Shown: positions 48,776 to 57,241 of the stretch, one piece after another
Position numbering within the stretch: position 1 is the stretch's first letter
Layout of the letters: each line of letters opens with the position of its first letter
Assembly: GCA_009838035.1 (NCBI GenBank)
Contig: VXSK01000003.1
Location: 207,661 to 271,660 of the forward strand
Reading direction: 5' to 3'
Length of the DNA stretch: 64,000 nt
Origin: Gammaproteobacteria bacterium
GTDB lineage: Bacteria; Pseudomonadota; Gammaproteobacteria; Steroidobacterales; Foliamicaceae
Position numbers and translations under genes: made by a program
Notes under the pieces: generated by a model
Database searches by the model: none
What the model was told of the DNA's origin: nothing
Seen by the model: the letters and a program-made list of their open reading frames with translations, nothing else

Positions 48776-48804
48776 ATTATATCCGCATCAGGCGACGGTG
48801 GCAG
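48776..48804 (-). promoter_or_regulatory. Sigma-70-type promoter for rplU-rpmA
   Basis: On the minus strand, -35 CTGCCA (48804-48799) and a perfect -10 TATAAT (48781-48776) are separated by 17 bp. Transcription should begin about 29 nt before the rplU ATG. The promoter overlaps the 3' end of tcuB. Confidence 0.6.
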
Positions 48805-49921
48805 GCCGTGATTGCTCCGGCTGCTCGGCATTGAAACGCAGCAGTGCCGCGAACCGATAAACCGCATGCACGAATTTGCTGTACGGAAGCGTCAGGAACA
48901 GCGCCAGGACGAACCCCAGGTGCACGGCCAGCGTCAGTCCCATGGCAGCGGTCTCGCGCAGCATTAGCAGCAGGAATCCGGTCAGGCTGATGACAAAAAG
49001 CAAGGCCAGGAACGCGTAGTCCATGCCGTAGTGGCGAAGCGGCATTGCAATCTTGTCGCTTCGCAATTTCAGCCAGAACAGTCCGGCCGGCCCCGCCAGG
49101 AGGCCGATGCCTCCAATGGACCCCAGCAATACCGGCAGGCTGAAGAATGGATAGGGCGCGACCTGTCCCAGGGCGTAGTCGTAAAAGGCCGCTACGCAGG
49201 TGGACGCAAAACAAAGCAAGAAGCCCCACATGGCGGCCTGGTGAAAATAGCGGCGCTGGTTCGAGCGGCCTTCGTCGCGCGGACTGCAGCCCTCTTTGTG
49301 CCCCCCGCCGAGGTACTGCAGCGTGGCCATGTCCTTGAGCGCGCCGCGGAAGGCGCTGAACATGGGTCTGGCCCGCGCGAAGGCGCCGGTCTCGCGCCAG
49401 AATCTGCGCACACCCATCGAGAGTGCAAGCAGACTGAAACCGAATGTGCTGCCCGCAACGGCCACCATGACGCCGTGGCTGATCACCGCGTAGAAGGAAC
49501 CGGGCCCCGAGTGCTCGGCAAACATTACGCCCGGATCGACAAGGACGGATGCAAGCGCCAGGACCATCGACAGCGCAAGCGCAGTCGCAAGCGTAACGAA
49601 CAGACCGTTTCGGCGAAACAGGCGGCCAAGGATGCCGGGCCACGCATACGCTTCGTAGGTTTCGGTCCTCAGTTCCGTCAAAGCCGCCGGCACATTGACG
49701 GCAAAGGGGTGCGGCGGAGCGTACTGGCAGTTGTGATAACAGGCCGTGCAGTTGTGGCAAAGGTTTGCCAGGTAGTGCAATTGACGATCGGAGAACGCCC
49801 GAACCAGGGACATGGCCGGAAACACCGCGCACACACCTTCGCAATACCGGCAGGCATTGCAGATGTTCATCACCCGCTGCGCCTCTCCGACCGCGCTTTC
49901 CTGCCGCAAGCTCTCCAACAC
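48788..49921 (-). CDS. tcuB: Tricarballylate utilisation protein TcuB (electron-transfer, 4Fe-4S)
   Basis: 377 aa from GTG 49921, close to characterised TcuB; the open frame upstream is shadow of tcuA. The N-terminal ferredoxin-like part has two cysteine clusters (CNACRYCEGVC and CHNCTACYHNC), then six or so transmembrane helices that probably hold haem. It reoxidises the flavin of TcuA and passes electrons to the quinone pool. 2 bp after tcuA. It is the last gene of the minus-strand run aminotransferase-tcuA-tcuB. Confidence 0.9.
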   Translation of the reverse strand: MLESLRQESAVGEAQRVMNICNACRYCEGVCAVFPAMSLVRAFSDRQLHYLANLCHNCTACYHNCQYAPPHPFAVNVPAALTELRTETYEAYAWPGILGRLFRRNGLFVTLATALALSMVLALASVLVDPGVMFAEHSGPGSFYAVISHGVMVAVAGSTFGFSLLALSMGVRRFWRETGAFARARPMFSAFRGALKDMATLQYLGGGHKEGCSPRDEGRSNQRRYFHQAAMWGFLLCFASTCVAAFYDYALGQVAPYPFFSLPVLLGSIGGIGLLAGPAGLFWLKLRSDKIAMPLRHYGMDYAFLALLFVISLTGFLLLMLRETAAMGLTLAVHLGFVLALFLTLPYSKFVHAVYRFAALLRFNAEQPEQSRPATVA

Positions 49922-49923
49922 CG

Positions 49924-51312
49924 TTACACCGCCGAGGCCGCATGTTGGCCTGCCAGGCGCCCGAAAACCGCGCCGATGGTCATCCCCGTGCCGGCGCAAT
50001 AGCCCTTGCCGATGATATTGCCCGCCATGATTTCGCCCGCGGCAAAGACGTTCGGCGAAGATTTCCCACCCTGGAACAGCACGCGCGCCTGTTCGTCGAC
50101 CTTTACGCCGAGATAGGTAAAGGTGATGCCGGGCCTGAGCGGGTAGGCGTAAAACGGCGGCGTATCCAGAGGCAAGGCCCAGTGCGACTTCGGAGGCTGA
50201 AGATCGTGCGTGGAACAATCGTCGAGTATTTCCGGGTTATAGCTTCCGGAGGACACACTCGCATTGAATTGATCAACAGTCCTTGTCAGCGCTCCCGATT
50301 CAATTCCCAAGTCGGAAGCCAACTGCTCGATCGTGTCCGCGGTCATGGGCGGGAACAGGGATGGCATGAAACGGTCCAGCACCTTTGAATCCATGATCGC
50401 ATAGGCAATCTGGTCCGGTTGCCGGGCAATGAGTCGCCCCCAGATCGCGTAGCGCTTGGGCCAGGAGTCCTCCCCCTCGTCATAGAAGCGCTGCCCGAAC
50501 CTGTTCACGACGATTCCGAAGACCACGCAATCCAGACGCGTCACGATCCCGCCGTCATATTTCGGCGCACGCGCGTCGACGGCAATGGCGTGACACTGGG
50601 TGGGATCGCCTGTCGTTTCCGCCCCTTTGCCGATCAGGTCCTTCAGCACGGTGCCTCGATTGTAGGAAGTGCCGCGCACGATAAAGTTGTCGGCAGCCTC
50701 GCCCCAGGCTTCCCGCATCCAGTTCTCGTTCGCCTGAAAACCCCCGCAGGCCACAACCACGGACCTGGCCGCAATCTCGTGTTCTTCGCCCTGATACAGG
50801 AAAACCGCGTTACCGAAGTGCCCCCGGGATATGTTCAGTCGTTTGACTTCGCTGTCGTAGCAAACGCGAACGCCCAAGGCTTCCGCGGTCCTGTACTGCG
50901 CGTTCAGCAGCGCCTTGCCGCCGCCGAGGAAGAAGGCATTGGTGCGCGCCAGATTCAGGGTGCCGGTTAGCGCCGGCTGAAAACGCACGCCTTTCTCGTG
51001 CAACCATCCGAGCAGTTCCCCGCTGTGGCGGATCATCAGCCTGGCCAGCGCTTCGTCCGTATGTCCTTCGGTAACGCTCAGAAGGTCCTGCCAGTACTCC
51101 TCCCCGGTATAGCTTCTTTCAAGCGTATGTGCGGGGCCTGCGTGCATCGCACGAAGATTGCGCGTGTGCCGGGTGTTTCCTCCGCGCATCGAACGGTCCG
51201 CGTGCTCCAGTATCACAACAGCGGCGCCCCGTTCGCGCGCTTCGATGGCAGCGCACAGGCCCGCGTTACCTCCTCCGATCACGAGGACATCCGTCTGGCG
51301 CGGGAGGCTCAA
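49924..51312 (-). CDS. tcuA: FAD-dependent tricarballylate dehydrogenase TcuA
   Basis: 462 aa from TTG 51312 (no ATG available). It oxidises tricarballylate to cis-aconitate. N-terminal FAD motif VLVIGGGNAGLCAAIEARER, then MRGGNTRHTRNLRAMHAG and the C-terminal FAD end GEIMAGNIIGKGYCAGTGMT, as in TcuA and fumarate-reductase-like flavoproteins. It follows the aminotransferase by 27 bp. TcuC (transporter) and TcuR (LysR regulator) of the Salmonella operon are absent; other transport and regulatory genes replace them. Confidence 0.9.
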   Translation of the reverse strand: MSLPRQTDVLVIGGGNAGLCAAIEARERGAAVVILEHADRSMRGGNTRHTRNLRAMHAGPAHTLERSYTGEEYWQDLLSVTEGHTDEALARLMIRHSGELLGWLHEKGVRFQPALTGTLNLARTNAFFLGGGKALLNAQYRTAEALGVRVCYDSEVKRLNISRGHFGNAVFLYQGEEHEIAARSVVVACGGFQANENWMREAWGEAADNFIVRGTSYNRGTVLKDLIGKGAETTGDPTQCHAIAVDARAPKYDGGIVTRLDCVVFGIVVNRFGQRFYDEGEDSWPKRYAIWGRLIARQPDQIAYAIMDSKVLDRFMPSLFPPMTADTIEQLASDLGIESGALTRTVDQFNASVSSGSYNPEILDDCSTHDLQPPKSHWALPLDTPPFYAYPLRPGITFTYLGVKVDEQARVLFQGGKSSPNVFAAGEIMAGNIIGKGYCAGTGMTIGAVFGRLAGQHAASAV

Positions 51313-51339
51313 GGAACTAGCGCCGCGTCAAGCTCATGG

Positions 51340-52719
51340 TCAGGCCAGTTCCCTGGCGGTGTTCTCGATACCCCGGCGCAGCGTATCGACGATGAAATCA
51401 ACCTGCTCGCGAGTGAGAGTCAACGTCGGCGACATGATGTTCAGGTTGCCGATCGACCGCACGAGCAGGCCGAGTTTCTCGCACTGGTCGGATACGAGCT
51501 TGCCTATATTCAGCTCTGCGGGGAACAGGCCCTTTGTAGCCTTGTCAGCGACGAACTCCACGCACATCATGAAACCGCGCCCGCGAACGTCTCCGACGAT
51601 TGCCAGGTCCTCAAGTTCGCGCAGTCTCGATTCGAAGTAGCCGCCCACTTTCCGGGCGGCGGCAAGCACGTTTTCCCGCTGCATGATCTCGATCACCTTC
51701 AGTGCGGCGGCACAGCTCACCGGATGGCCTCCATACGTAAATCCGTGGCCGAAGAATCGCGCCGGATCGCCGCTGCTGATGACCTCGTGAATGCGGTCCG
51801 AGTACAGCGTTGCACCCAGGGGAAGGTAGCCGCCGGTAATGCCCTTGGCGCAGGTAATGATGTCCGGTTCGATATCGAACTCGCCCTTGCTTGCGAACCA
51901 GTGCCCCAGGCGGCCGAAGCCGGTCACCACCTCGTCGGCGACGTAAAGCACATCGTAATCGCGGCAGAGTTGCCAGGTCCGCTTGTTGTAGCCCGGCGGC
52001 GGCACGATGACGCCGCCCGCGCCCATCACGGGCTCCGCGAAGAAAGCCGATACGTTTTCCGGCTTGAGCTCAACGATTTTCCGCTCCAGTTCTTCCACGA
52101 GGAAATCGCAAAACTGCGCCTCCGTCATATTGTCCGGCGCACGGTAGTAATTGGGGCAGGAAACGAAGTGAATCGCGCCGGTCGCGTACTCGAATTCGGG
52201 GATCCGGTCCCTCCCGGTCAGCGATGCCGCCATAAAAGTACTGCCGTGGTAAGCCTGTTGCCGCGAAATCAGATGCCGTTTTTCCGGCTTGCCCCTGCAA
52301 AACTGGTAGAAATGCGCGAGCCGGACCGCCGTATCCACCGCAGTCGATCCTCCTGTCGAGAATATCGTCCGGTTGATGTCGCCAGGAGCCAGGGCGGCGA
52401 CAGTTTCCGCCAGTTCCGCAGCGGGAACGCTGCCCATGTCAACAAACGAATTCGCGAACGCGAGCCGTGCCACCTGCCCGGCAATTGCATCGGCGATTTC
52501 TGTCCTTCCCAGGCCGATGTTGGTGCACCAGAGTCCGCCCACGGCGTCCAGGTACCGCTGCCCGTCCACGTCCCAGACGTACGCGCCGTCACCCTTTTCC
52601 AGCACGAGCGCGCCCTCTTCCCGGAACGACTCAAAGTGCTGCCAGGGATGCAGGACATGGCGGCGGTCAGCCTGCCAGGCGCACCGCGCCGCATGGGTTT
52701 CTCGGGCCAGGGACTCCAT
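51340..52719 (-). CDS. Class III pyridoxal-phosphate aminotransferase
   Basis: 459 aa. It moves an amino group from an amine or omega-amino acid to pyruvate or another oxo acid. Start HVLHPWQHFESFREEG, PLP region FSTGGSTAVDTAVRLAHFY, AYHGSTFMAASLTG, DEVVTGFGRLGHWF, and the Lys-bearing PDIITCAKGITGGYLPLGA. The sequence is of the beta-alanine/omega-amino acid:pyruvate type. It shares the function class, not close sequence, with FumI of the fumonisin pathway, which is more glutamate-semialdehyde-aminomutase-like. First gene of aminotransferase-tcuA-tcuB. Confidence 0.92.
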   Translation of the reverse strand: MESLARETHAARCAWQADRRHVLHPWQHFESFREEGALVLEKGDGAYVWDVDGQRYLDAVGGLWCTNIGLGRTEIADAIAGQVARLAFANSFVDMGSVPAAELAETVAALAPGDINRTIFSTGGSTAVDTAVRLAHFYQFCRGKPEKRHLISRQQAYHGSTFMAASLTGRDRIPEFEYATGAIHFVSCPNYYRAPDNMTEAQFCDFLVEELERKIVELKPENVSAFFAEPVMGAGGVIVPPPGYNKRTWQLCRDYDVLYVADEVVTGFGRLGHWFASKGEFDIEPDIITCAKGITGGYLPLGATLYSDRIHEVISSGDPARFFGHGFTYGGHPVSCAAALKVIEIMQRENVLAAARKVGGYFESRLRELEDLAIVGDVRGRGFMMCVEFVADKATKGLFPAELNIGKLVSDQCEKLGLLVRSIGNLNIMSPTLTLTREQVDFIVDTLRRGIENTARELA

Positions 52720-52737
52720 CAGGATTTTGTAGACACG

Positions 52738-52759
52738 TTGTATACAACATTGTATACTT
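52738..52759. promoter_or_regulatory. Putative GntR operator between aminotransferase and TonB receptor
   Basis: A perfect 10-bp palindrome TTGTATACAA (52738-52747) is followed, 12 bp in phase, by TTGTATACTT (52750-52759). The core TGTATACA fits FCD-type GntR operators (TNGTNNNACNA-like). A second TGTATACA lies at 62946-62953 before the other divergent pair of the island. Confidence 0.65.
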
Positions 52760-52864
52760 CATCGCCGTTGAGTAGCTGCAAACGCTTCGAATTGAAGCGA
52801 AAAACGCCCGGCCGAAAGCGACTTGCAGCAGCGGCATTGCTTTATTGGCAAAAGGGGACAGTCC

Positions 52865-55234
52865 ATGATTCGTCAGGCACAAAGTTTCGACCACGCCCGG
52901 TTCCGCAAGCACGCAGGGACGCTGGCGCTAACATCGCTCGCAGGCCTATGGGCGCTCGCCGCCGTTCCGGCCGCGACGGCCCAGGAAGATGCCCAGGCTA
53001 GCGGCGCCGCAGGCGCACTCGAAGAGATTGTCGTAACGGCCCGAAAGCGGGAGGAGAACCTTCAGGATGTTCCCTTGACGATCGACGTAATCTCCGGCGA
53101 TCTCATGCGGTCCGGGGGTATCGAAACCATCGACGATATCGAATACGCCGTTCCGGGCCTGGCCGTGGGCAATCGGGGATTCAACGGCGCCTATCTCGGT
53201 TTGCGGGGCATTTCAAGCATCCGCTCCTTCGTGGGCGACGAGGCCGCCGTGGCCGTGCACCTGGACGGCGTTTTTCTGCCCCAGTCGCCGCAGGCTTTCG
53301 GCAACCTGTTCGATATTGAACGCATCGAAGTGCTCAAGGGTCCGCAGGGAACCGAGTACGGCCGCAATGCCACCGCCGGCGTGATCAACGTGGTGACGGC
53401 CAACCCGGACACCGAGGCCAGCTCCGGGGACGTCAACGCGTCGTTCGGCAGTCACGGCGCGGTGCGGATGAACGGCATGGCGAACATCGTTACCGGGGAA
53501 CGCAGCGCCTTGCGGATTGCCGTGTCCGTGGCCGAAAGCGACGGCTACATTCGCAACGTGATCGACGGCAGCGACGTGGGCGGCGAGGACTATTCGGCCG
53601 GCCGCATTTCGTATCAGTTCGAAACGAGCGAATCCACCCGCTTGCTGTTCAAATATCAGCACTCCCGGAATGAACGCCCCCAGGTGAAGATTCCGCGGGT
53701 GCCTCCAAACGGAAACGCCACCCAGAATGGACTGAATGCGCTGGCCCGGGCCGGAGTTTCCGACTTCCACGACACGATCATCAACGTTCCGATCGACAGC
53801 GACAGGACCGATGACAATTTTTCGCTGCAGATCGACTGGGACATGGGCGGCTTCGGAGTCCGCTCCATCACCGGCTACACGTCCTTCGACAATGAGGTCA
53901 CGCTGGATTTCACGCTGGAACCGGCCACCAGCGGCGACGCTTCGACGGACGGGCAAAGCCCCAACTCCAACGAGGGCACCAGCATGTCGCAGGAATTGCA
54001 GGTATTTGCTCTGGACCCGGGCCGTATGGATTGGCGCTTGGGCCTCTATTGGATCGATACGGAAGCCGAGGAGACGCGCTTCGTCAGCAGCGGCGGCCTG
54101 TTCTACGTGCCCGATACCGTGCTGCCGTTCAGCGCCTATTACGACGATTTCCTGCTGGACCAGGAAGGCTCGGCCTATAGCGCGTTCGGCGAACTGTCGT
54201 TCGCGCTCAGTGACGACCTGGGCGTGACCTTCGGGCTGCGCTATACCGACGAGGACAAGACGCAGACCCAGACGGAAACGGCCGGGGGCGATATACCGAC
54301 TGCTTGCGGCGGAACCCCGATCGGGTTTGCCTGGTGCGGCGAGGCACGGCTTTACACCGCCACCGCCAGCCGAAGCTGGAGCGACACGTCCGGGCGGATC
54401 TCGGTTCAATGGACGCCTTCGGACGATCTGCTCGCCTACGCGAGTTACTCCACCGGATTCCGCAGCGGCGCCATCGGCGGCGTGATCGGATTCGACAATT
54501 TCGCGGTGGACGGCGGCTGGAACTACAACGGCTCCGGCGTCTACCGCGGGCCCAACGGCACGCTGGGCTTGCAGCCGTTCGAGCCGGAAACCGTGGACAA
54601 TATCGATATCGGCGTGAAGTCCACCCTGATGGATGGCCGCCTGCAGATCAACGCCTCCTGGTTCTTCGCCCGGTTCGAGGATCAACTGGTGTTCCAGGTC
54701 GATCCGGACCAGCAATTCCGGTTGATCGAGGGCAATATCGGCGAGTCGGAAGCCACAGGCGTCGATTTCCAGGTGAACTGGGCCGTTTCCGAAGCGCTGC
54801 TGGTCTCCCTGGGCGGTCAGGTGCTGGACACCGAAATCGTGGACCTGGGCAATTTCGACGTCAGCGGCGGCACGGAAGAAGGCATTGCCCTGCCCCGGGC
54901 GCCCGAGCTCAGCTACGCAGCGAGCGTCCAGTACACGGCTCCCGTGGGTAATTCGGGCGAACTGACGGTTCGCGGTGAATACAATTACAAGGATGACGTT
55001 TTCATGGATCTCAGCGAGCGGCGTCCTCAAGACGCCGTGGGACTGTTCAACGTCATCCTTCGTTACGATTCCGGCGGCAGCTGGTACGCCTTCCTGAACG
55101 GCAGGAACCTGTCGGATGAGGAATACCTGCTGGACAACGAGGCGCGAGTCGACGCCGGAGGCGGAGCCGCACTCCAGAACGCGTCGCCGGGTGCCCCGAG
55201 GACATACGAGGTCGGCGTCGGAATACGATTCTGA
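52865..55234 (+). CDS. TonB-dependent outer membrane receptor
   Basis: 789 aa from ATG 52865, with AAGGGGA upstream. A signal peptide (ending near ATAQ) is followed by a TonB box/plug start (LEEIVVTARKREENLQDVPL), plug residues ~50-165 (GLAVGNRGFNGAYLGLRGIS; RIEVLKGPQGTEYGRNATAG), then the 22-strand barrel ending in Phe (YEVGVGIRF). It imports a scarce organic ligand; FumA of the fumonisin cluster is of this type. Expression is probably controlled by the palindromic operator 106 bp upstream. Terminator after the gene. Confidence 0.93.
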   Translation: MIRQAQSFDHARFRKHAGTLALTSLAGLWALAAVPAATAQEDAQASGAAGALEEIVVTARKREENLQDVPLTIDVISGDLMRSGGIETIDDIEYAVPGLAVGNRGFNGAYLGLRGISSIRSFVGDEAAVAVHLDGVFLPQSPQAFGNLFDIERIEVLKGPQGTEYGRNATAGVINVVTANPDTEASSGDVNASFGSHGAVRMNGMANIVTGERSALRIAVSVAESDGYIRNVIDGSDVGGEDYSAGRISYQFETSESTRLLFKYQHSRNERPQVKIPRVPPNGNATQNGLNALARAGVSDFHDTIINVPIDSDRTDDNFSLQIDWDMGGFGVRSITGYTSFDNEVTLDFTLEPATSGDASTDGQSPNSNEGTSMSQELQVFALDPGRMDWRLGLYWIDTEAEETRFVSSGGLFYVPDTVLPFSAYYDDFLLDQEGSAYSAFGELSFALSDDLGVTFGLRYTDEDKTQTQTETAGGDIPTACGGTPIGFAWCGEARLYTATASRSWSDTSGRISVQWTPSDDLLAYASYSTGFRSGAIGGVIGFDNFAVDGGWNYNGSGVYRGPNGTLGLQPFEPETVDNIDIGVKSTLMDGRLQINASWFFARFEDQLVFQVDPDQQFRLIEGNIGESEATGVDFQVNWAVSEALLVSLGGQVLDTEIVDLGNFDVSGGTEEGIALPRAPELSYAASVQYTAPVGNSGELTVRGEYNYKDDVFMDLSERRPQDAVGLFNVILRYDSGGSWYAFLNGRNLSDEEYLLDNEARVDAGGGAALQNASPGAPRTYEVGVGIRF

Positions 55235-55246
55235 CTCTCACGGCCA

Positions 55247-55292
55247 GCGAAAAGGCGTGAATTAGTTCACGCCTTTTCGCTCCTCTTTTTTT
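55247..55292 (+). terminator. Rho-independent terminator after the TonB receptor
   Basis: A perfect 15-bp stem (GCGAAAAGGCGTGAA with TTCACGCCTTTTCGC) encloses the loop TTAG and is followed by a T-rich tract (TCCTCTTTTTTT). Confidence 0.92.
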
Positions 55293-55304
55293 CAGGTGGG
55301 GGCG

Positions 55305-56510
55305 ATGCGGCTCACCACAGGTCAGAAGGAAACGCGCAGCGTCACCTACCTGGTTGCCGCGCAGCTGCTGATCTTCCAATCGTCGCTGGGTCAATACGTA
55401 ACGCCCATCTACTTCGGCGCCCTCGCGCGGCAACTGGGTTACTCAAACCAGCAGCTCGCGGCGATCGGCACCACGGAGGCAGCCGCCTCCATCTTCGTGG
55501 TCATCGCGATTGCCCTGTTCATCGGCCGCCTGGACATGCGCAAGTTATGCCTGGTTGCCGCCGGCATGCTGACGGCGGCCACGCTGGCCTGCGCGCTCAC
55601 CACGGACCCCGCGGTGCTGCTGATCCTTCGCGCACTGGTCGGCGCCTCGGCGACCGTCATATCCAGCGCGGGGATGGTTTACGTCGCCGCCACGGCCATC
55701 CCGGTGCGATGGTTCGGCGTGCAGATGACGCTGACCACGCTTCTGACGATGGCGGGCCTGGCCGGCATGCCGATCATCGAGCGTCAGTTCGGACTGCCCG
55801 GCTTCTACGTCACGCTGGTATTGCTCGCTCCGGCCACTTTCTGGGCGGCGTTCGTGCTGCCTGCGCACCCAAAGCCGGCCAGCGAAGCGCTCAAGGGCGA
55901 TTCTTCACTGGCCGCGTCGGCCGGCTGGCGGAATCCGGCCGCCATTATCGGGTTGCTGGCCATCCTGGCCTACGCGGCATACATCTACCCGATGTACAAC
56001 TTTTCCGATCGTATCGGCACGGCCATCGGACTGGCGCCGGTATACATCGGGTTCGTCCTGTCCGCGACGACGCCGATCGGCGTCGTCGGCTCGCTGCTGG
56101 CCACGACGCTCGGCAACCGGTTCGGCGCGGTGCGGCCGATTGCCGCCAGTGCGGTGCTGGCGGGGATCGGATACATGTACTTCCATTTCTCGACGGACGT
56201 GGTGGGTTTCTGGGTTGCGATTTCCGTCATGAGTTTCATCTGGAACTTCGCTCAGCCGTATCTTGTTTCAACCGTCGGCCGGGCGGACCCGGATGGCCGG
56301 TTTGTCTTTCTGAACGGTCTGGCTTTCGAGGGAGGCAGGATCCTCACGACATTTGTCTTCGCGGCATCGCTGAGCGCTATCGGTCCGGCCGGCCCGGCTT
56401 TGCTGGGGACTGTCTTGATGACGCTTTCGGCCATGCTGATATACGTTGCAGTGAGGTTCATACGAACAGGCACGGCGCAGGGAGTGGAGTCGCCGCGGCA
56501 AGCGCACTGA
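55305..56510 (+). CDS. MFS permease of the catabolic island
   Basis: 401 aa from ATG 55305 (AGGTGG upstream; a GTG at 55296 is alternative). Twelve transmembrane helices, starting at YLVAAQLLIFQSSLGQYVTP and ending in LMTLSAMLIYVAVRFI. The mid-protein basic loop follows VLPAHPKPASEALKG. It probably takes the substrate or its hydrolysis product across the inner membrane. Separated from the receptor by a strong terminator, so it must have some read-through or its own promoter. Convergent with the GntR gene. Confidence 0.85.
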   Translation: MRLTTGQKETRSVTYLVAAQLLIFQSSLGQYVTPIYFGALARQLGYSNQQLAAIGTTEAAASIFVVIAIALFIGRLDMRKLCLVAAGMLTAATLACALTTDPAVLLILRALVGASATVISSAGMVYVAATAIPVRWFGVQMTLTTLLTMAGLAGMPIIERQFGLPGFYVTLVLLAPATFWAAFVLPAHPKPASEALKGDSSLAASAGWRNPAAIIGLLAILAYAAYIYPMYNFSDRIGTAIGLAPVYIGFVLSATTPIGVVGSLLATTLGNRFGAVRPIAASAVLAGIGYMYFHFSTDVVGFWVAISVMSFIWNFAQPYLVSTVGRADPDGRFVFLNGLAFEGGRILTTFVFAASLSAIGPAGPALLGTVLMTLSAMLIYVAVRFIRTGTAQGVESPRQAH

Positions 56511-56524
56511 GCGCTCGGCGAGAA

Positions 56525-57241
56525 TCAATCGGCCCTCAGATCGACCTTTGACAGGAACCTGCTGGTGAATTCCTTGAGCAGTTCGTCCCGGAGATACGCC
56601 GCATCGCGCATTCCGGCGGCCTCGGCCCGATCGGGGTCCCGCGCCCGCAGGGCTTCAATGATTTCAATGTGCGGCAACAGGGCCGAACGGGGCGTCCTCT
56701 CTCCTTCGAAATAAACGCTCAAGCGCATCAGACGCTGCCCTTCGTCGAGCATCTGCTTCAGCCAGCGAGTGAGGTACTCGTTGCCGGCGGCCTCGGCAAT
56801 GGCGACATGAAACTTGCGATTCAATGCAATCTGCCTGCTGAACTGGCGCGCCTTGCGCGCCTTGTCGAGTCTCTCTTCGATAACCTCGATCTTCTCCAGT
56901 TCCTCGTCCAGGATGTGGATTGCCGCCAGCCGGCAGGTAACGCGATAGATCAGCTCGAGCGCGTCCAGAAAAGACGGGGCCGAACCGACATCGAAGGGGG
57001 CCACGATCGAACTGTGATTCGGCAGCGTCTTGACCAGGCCTTCGGCGGACAGGCGAATCAGCGCCTCGCGGACCGGCGACCGGGAAAGCTTGAAGCGCAC
57101 GGCAAGCTCGCTTTCGTCGAGCAAGGTCCCCGGCGCCAGCTTGAGACTGAGGATGGATTCGCGCAATTTCTCGTACACGTGACTCGCGCCCGTGCCTCTT
57201 GGGCGCCTCGCGCGCCGGGGTCCAGCTTTTGTTTCAGCCAT
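56525..57241 (-). CDS. GntR-family regulator, FCD subgroup
   Basis: 238 aa from ATG 57241 (8-bp overlap with the upstream FAD gene; TTG 57250 less likely). The winged helix at ~25-85 (LLDESELAVRFKLSRSPVRE, ALIRLSAEGLVKTLPN) precedes an FCD ligand-binding domain with metal-binding His/Asp residues (NRKFHVAIAEAAGNEYLTRW; LLPHIEIIEALRARD). It probably represses the island via TGTATACA until an acid intermediate binds. Last gene of the ALDH-led operon. Confidence 0.9.
   Translation of the reverse strand: MAETKAGPRRARRPRGTGASHVYEKLRESILSLKLAPGTLLDESELAVRFKLSRSPVREALIRLSAEGLVKTLPNHSSIVAPFDVGSAPSFLDALELIYRVTCRLAAIHILDEELEKIEVIEERLDKARKARQFSRQIALNRKFHVAIAEAAGNEYLTRWLKQMLDEGQRLMRLSVYFEGERTPRSALLPHIEIIEALRARDPDRAEAAGMRDAAYLRDELLKEFTSRFLSKVDLRAD

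Noticed and set aside
51340..52719. Aminotransferase as a FumI orthologue
   Set aside because: FumI is glutamate-semialdehyde-aminomutase-like in my memory; this protein has the omega-amino acid:pyruvate pattern. I keep only the analogy of gene content.
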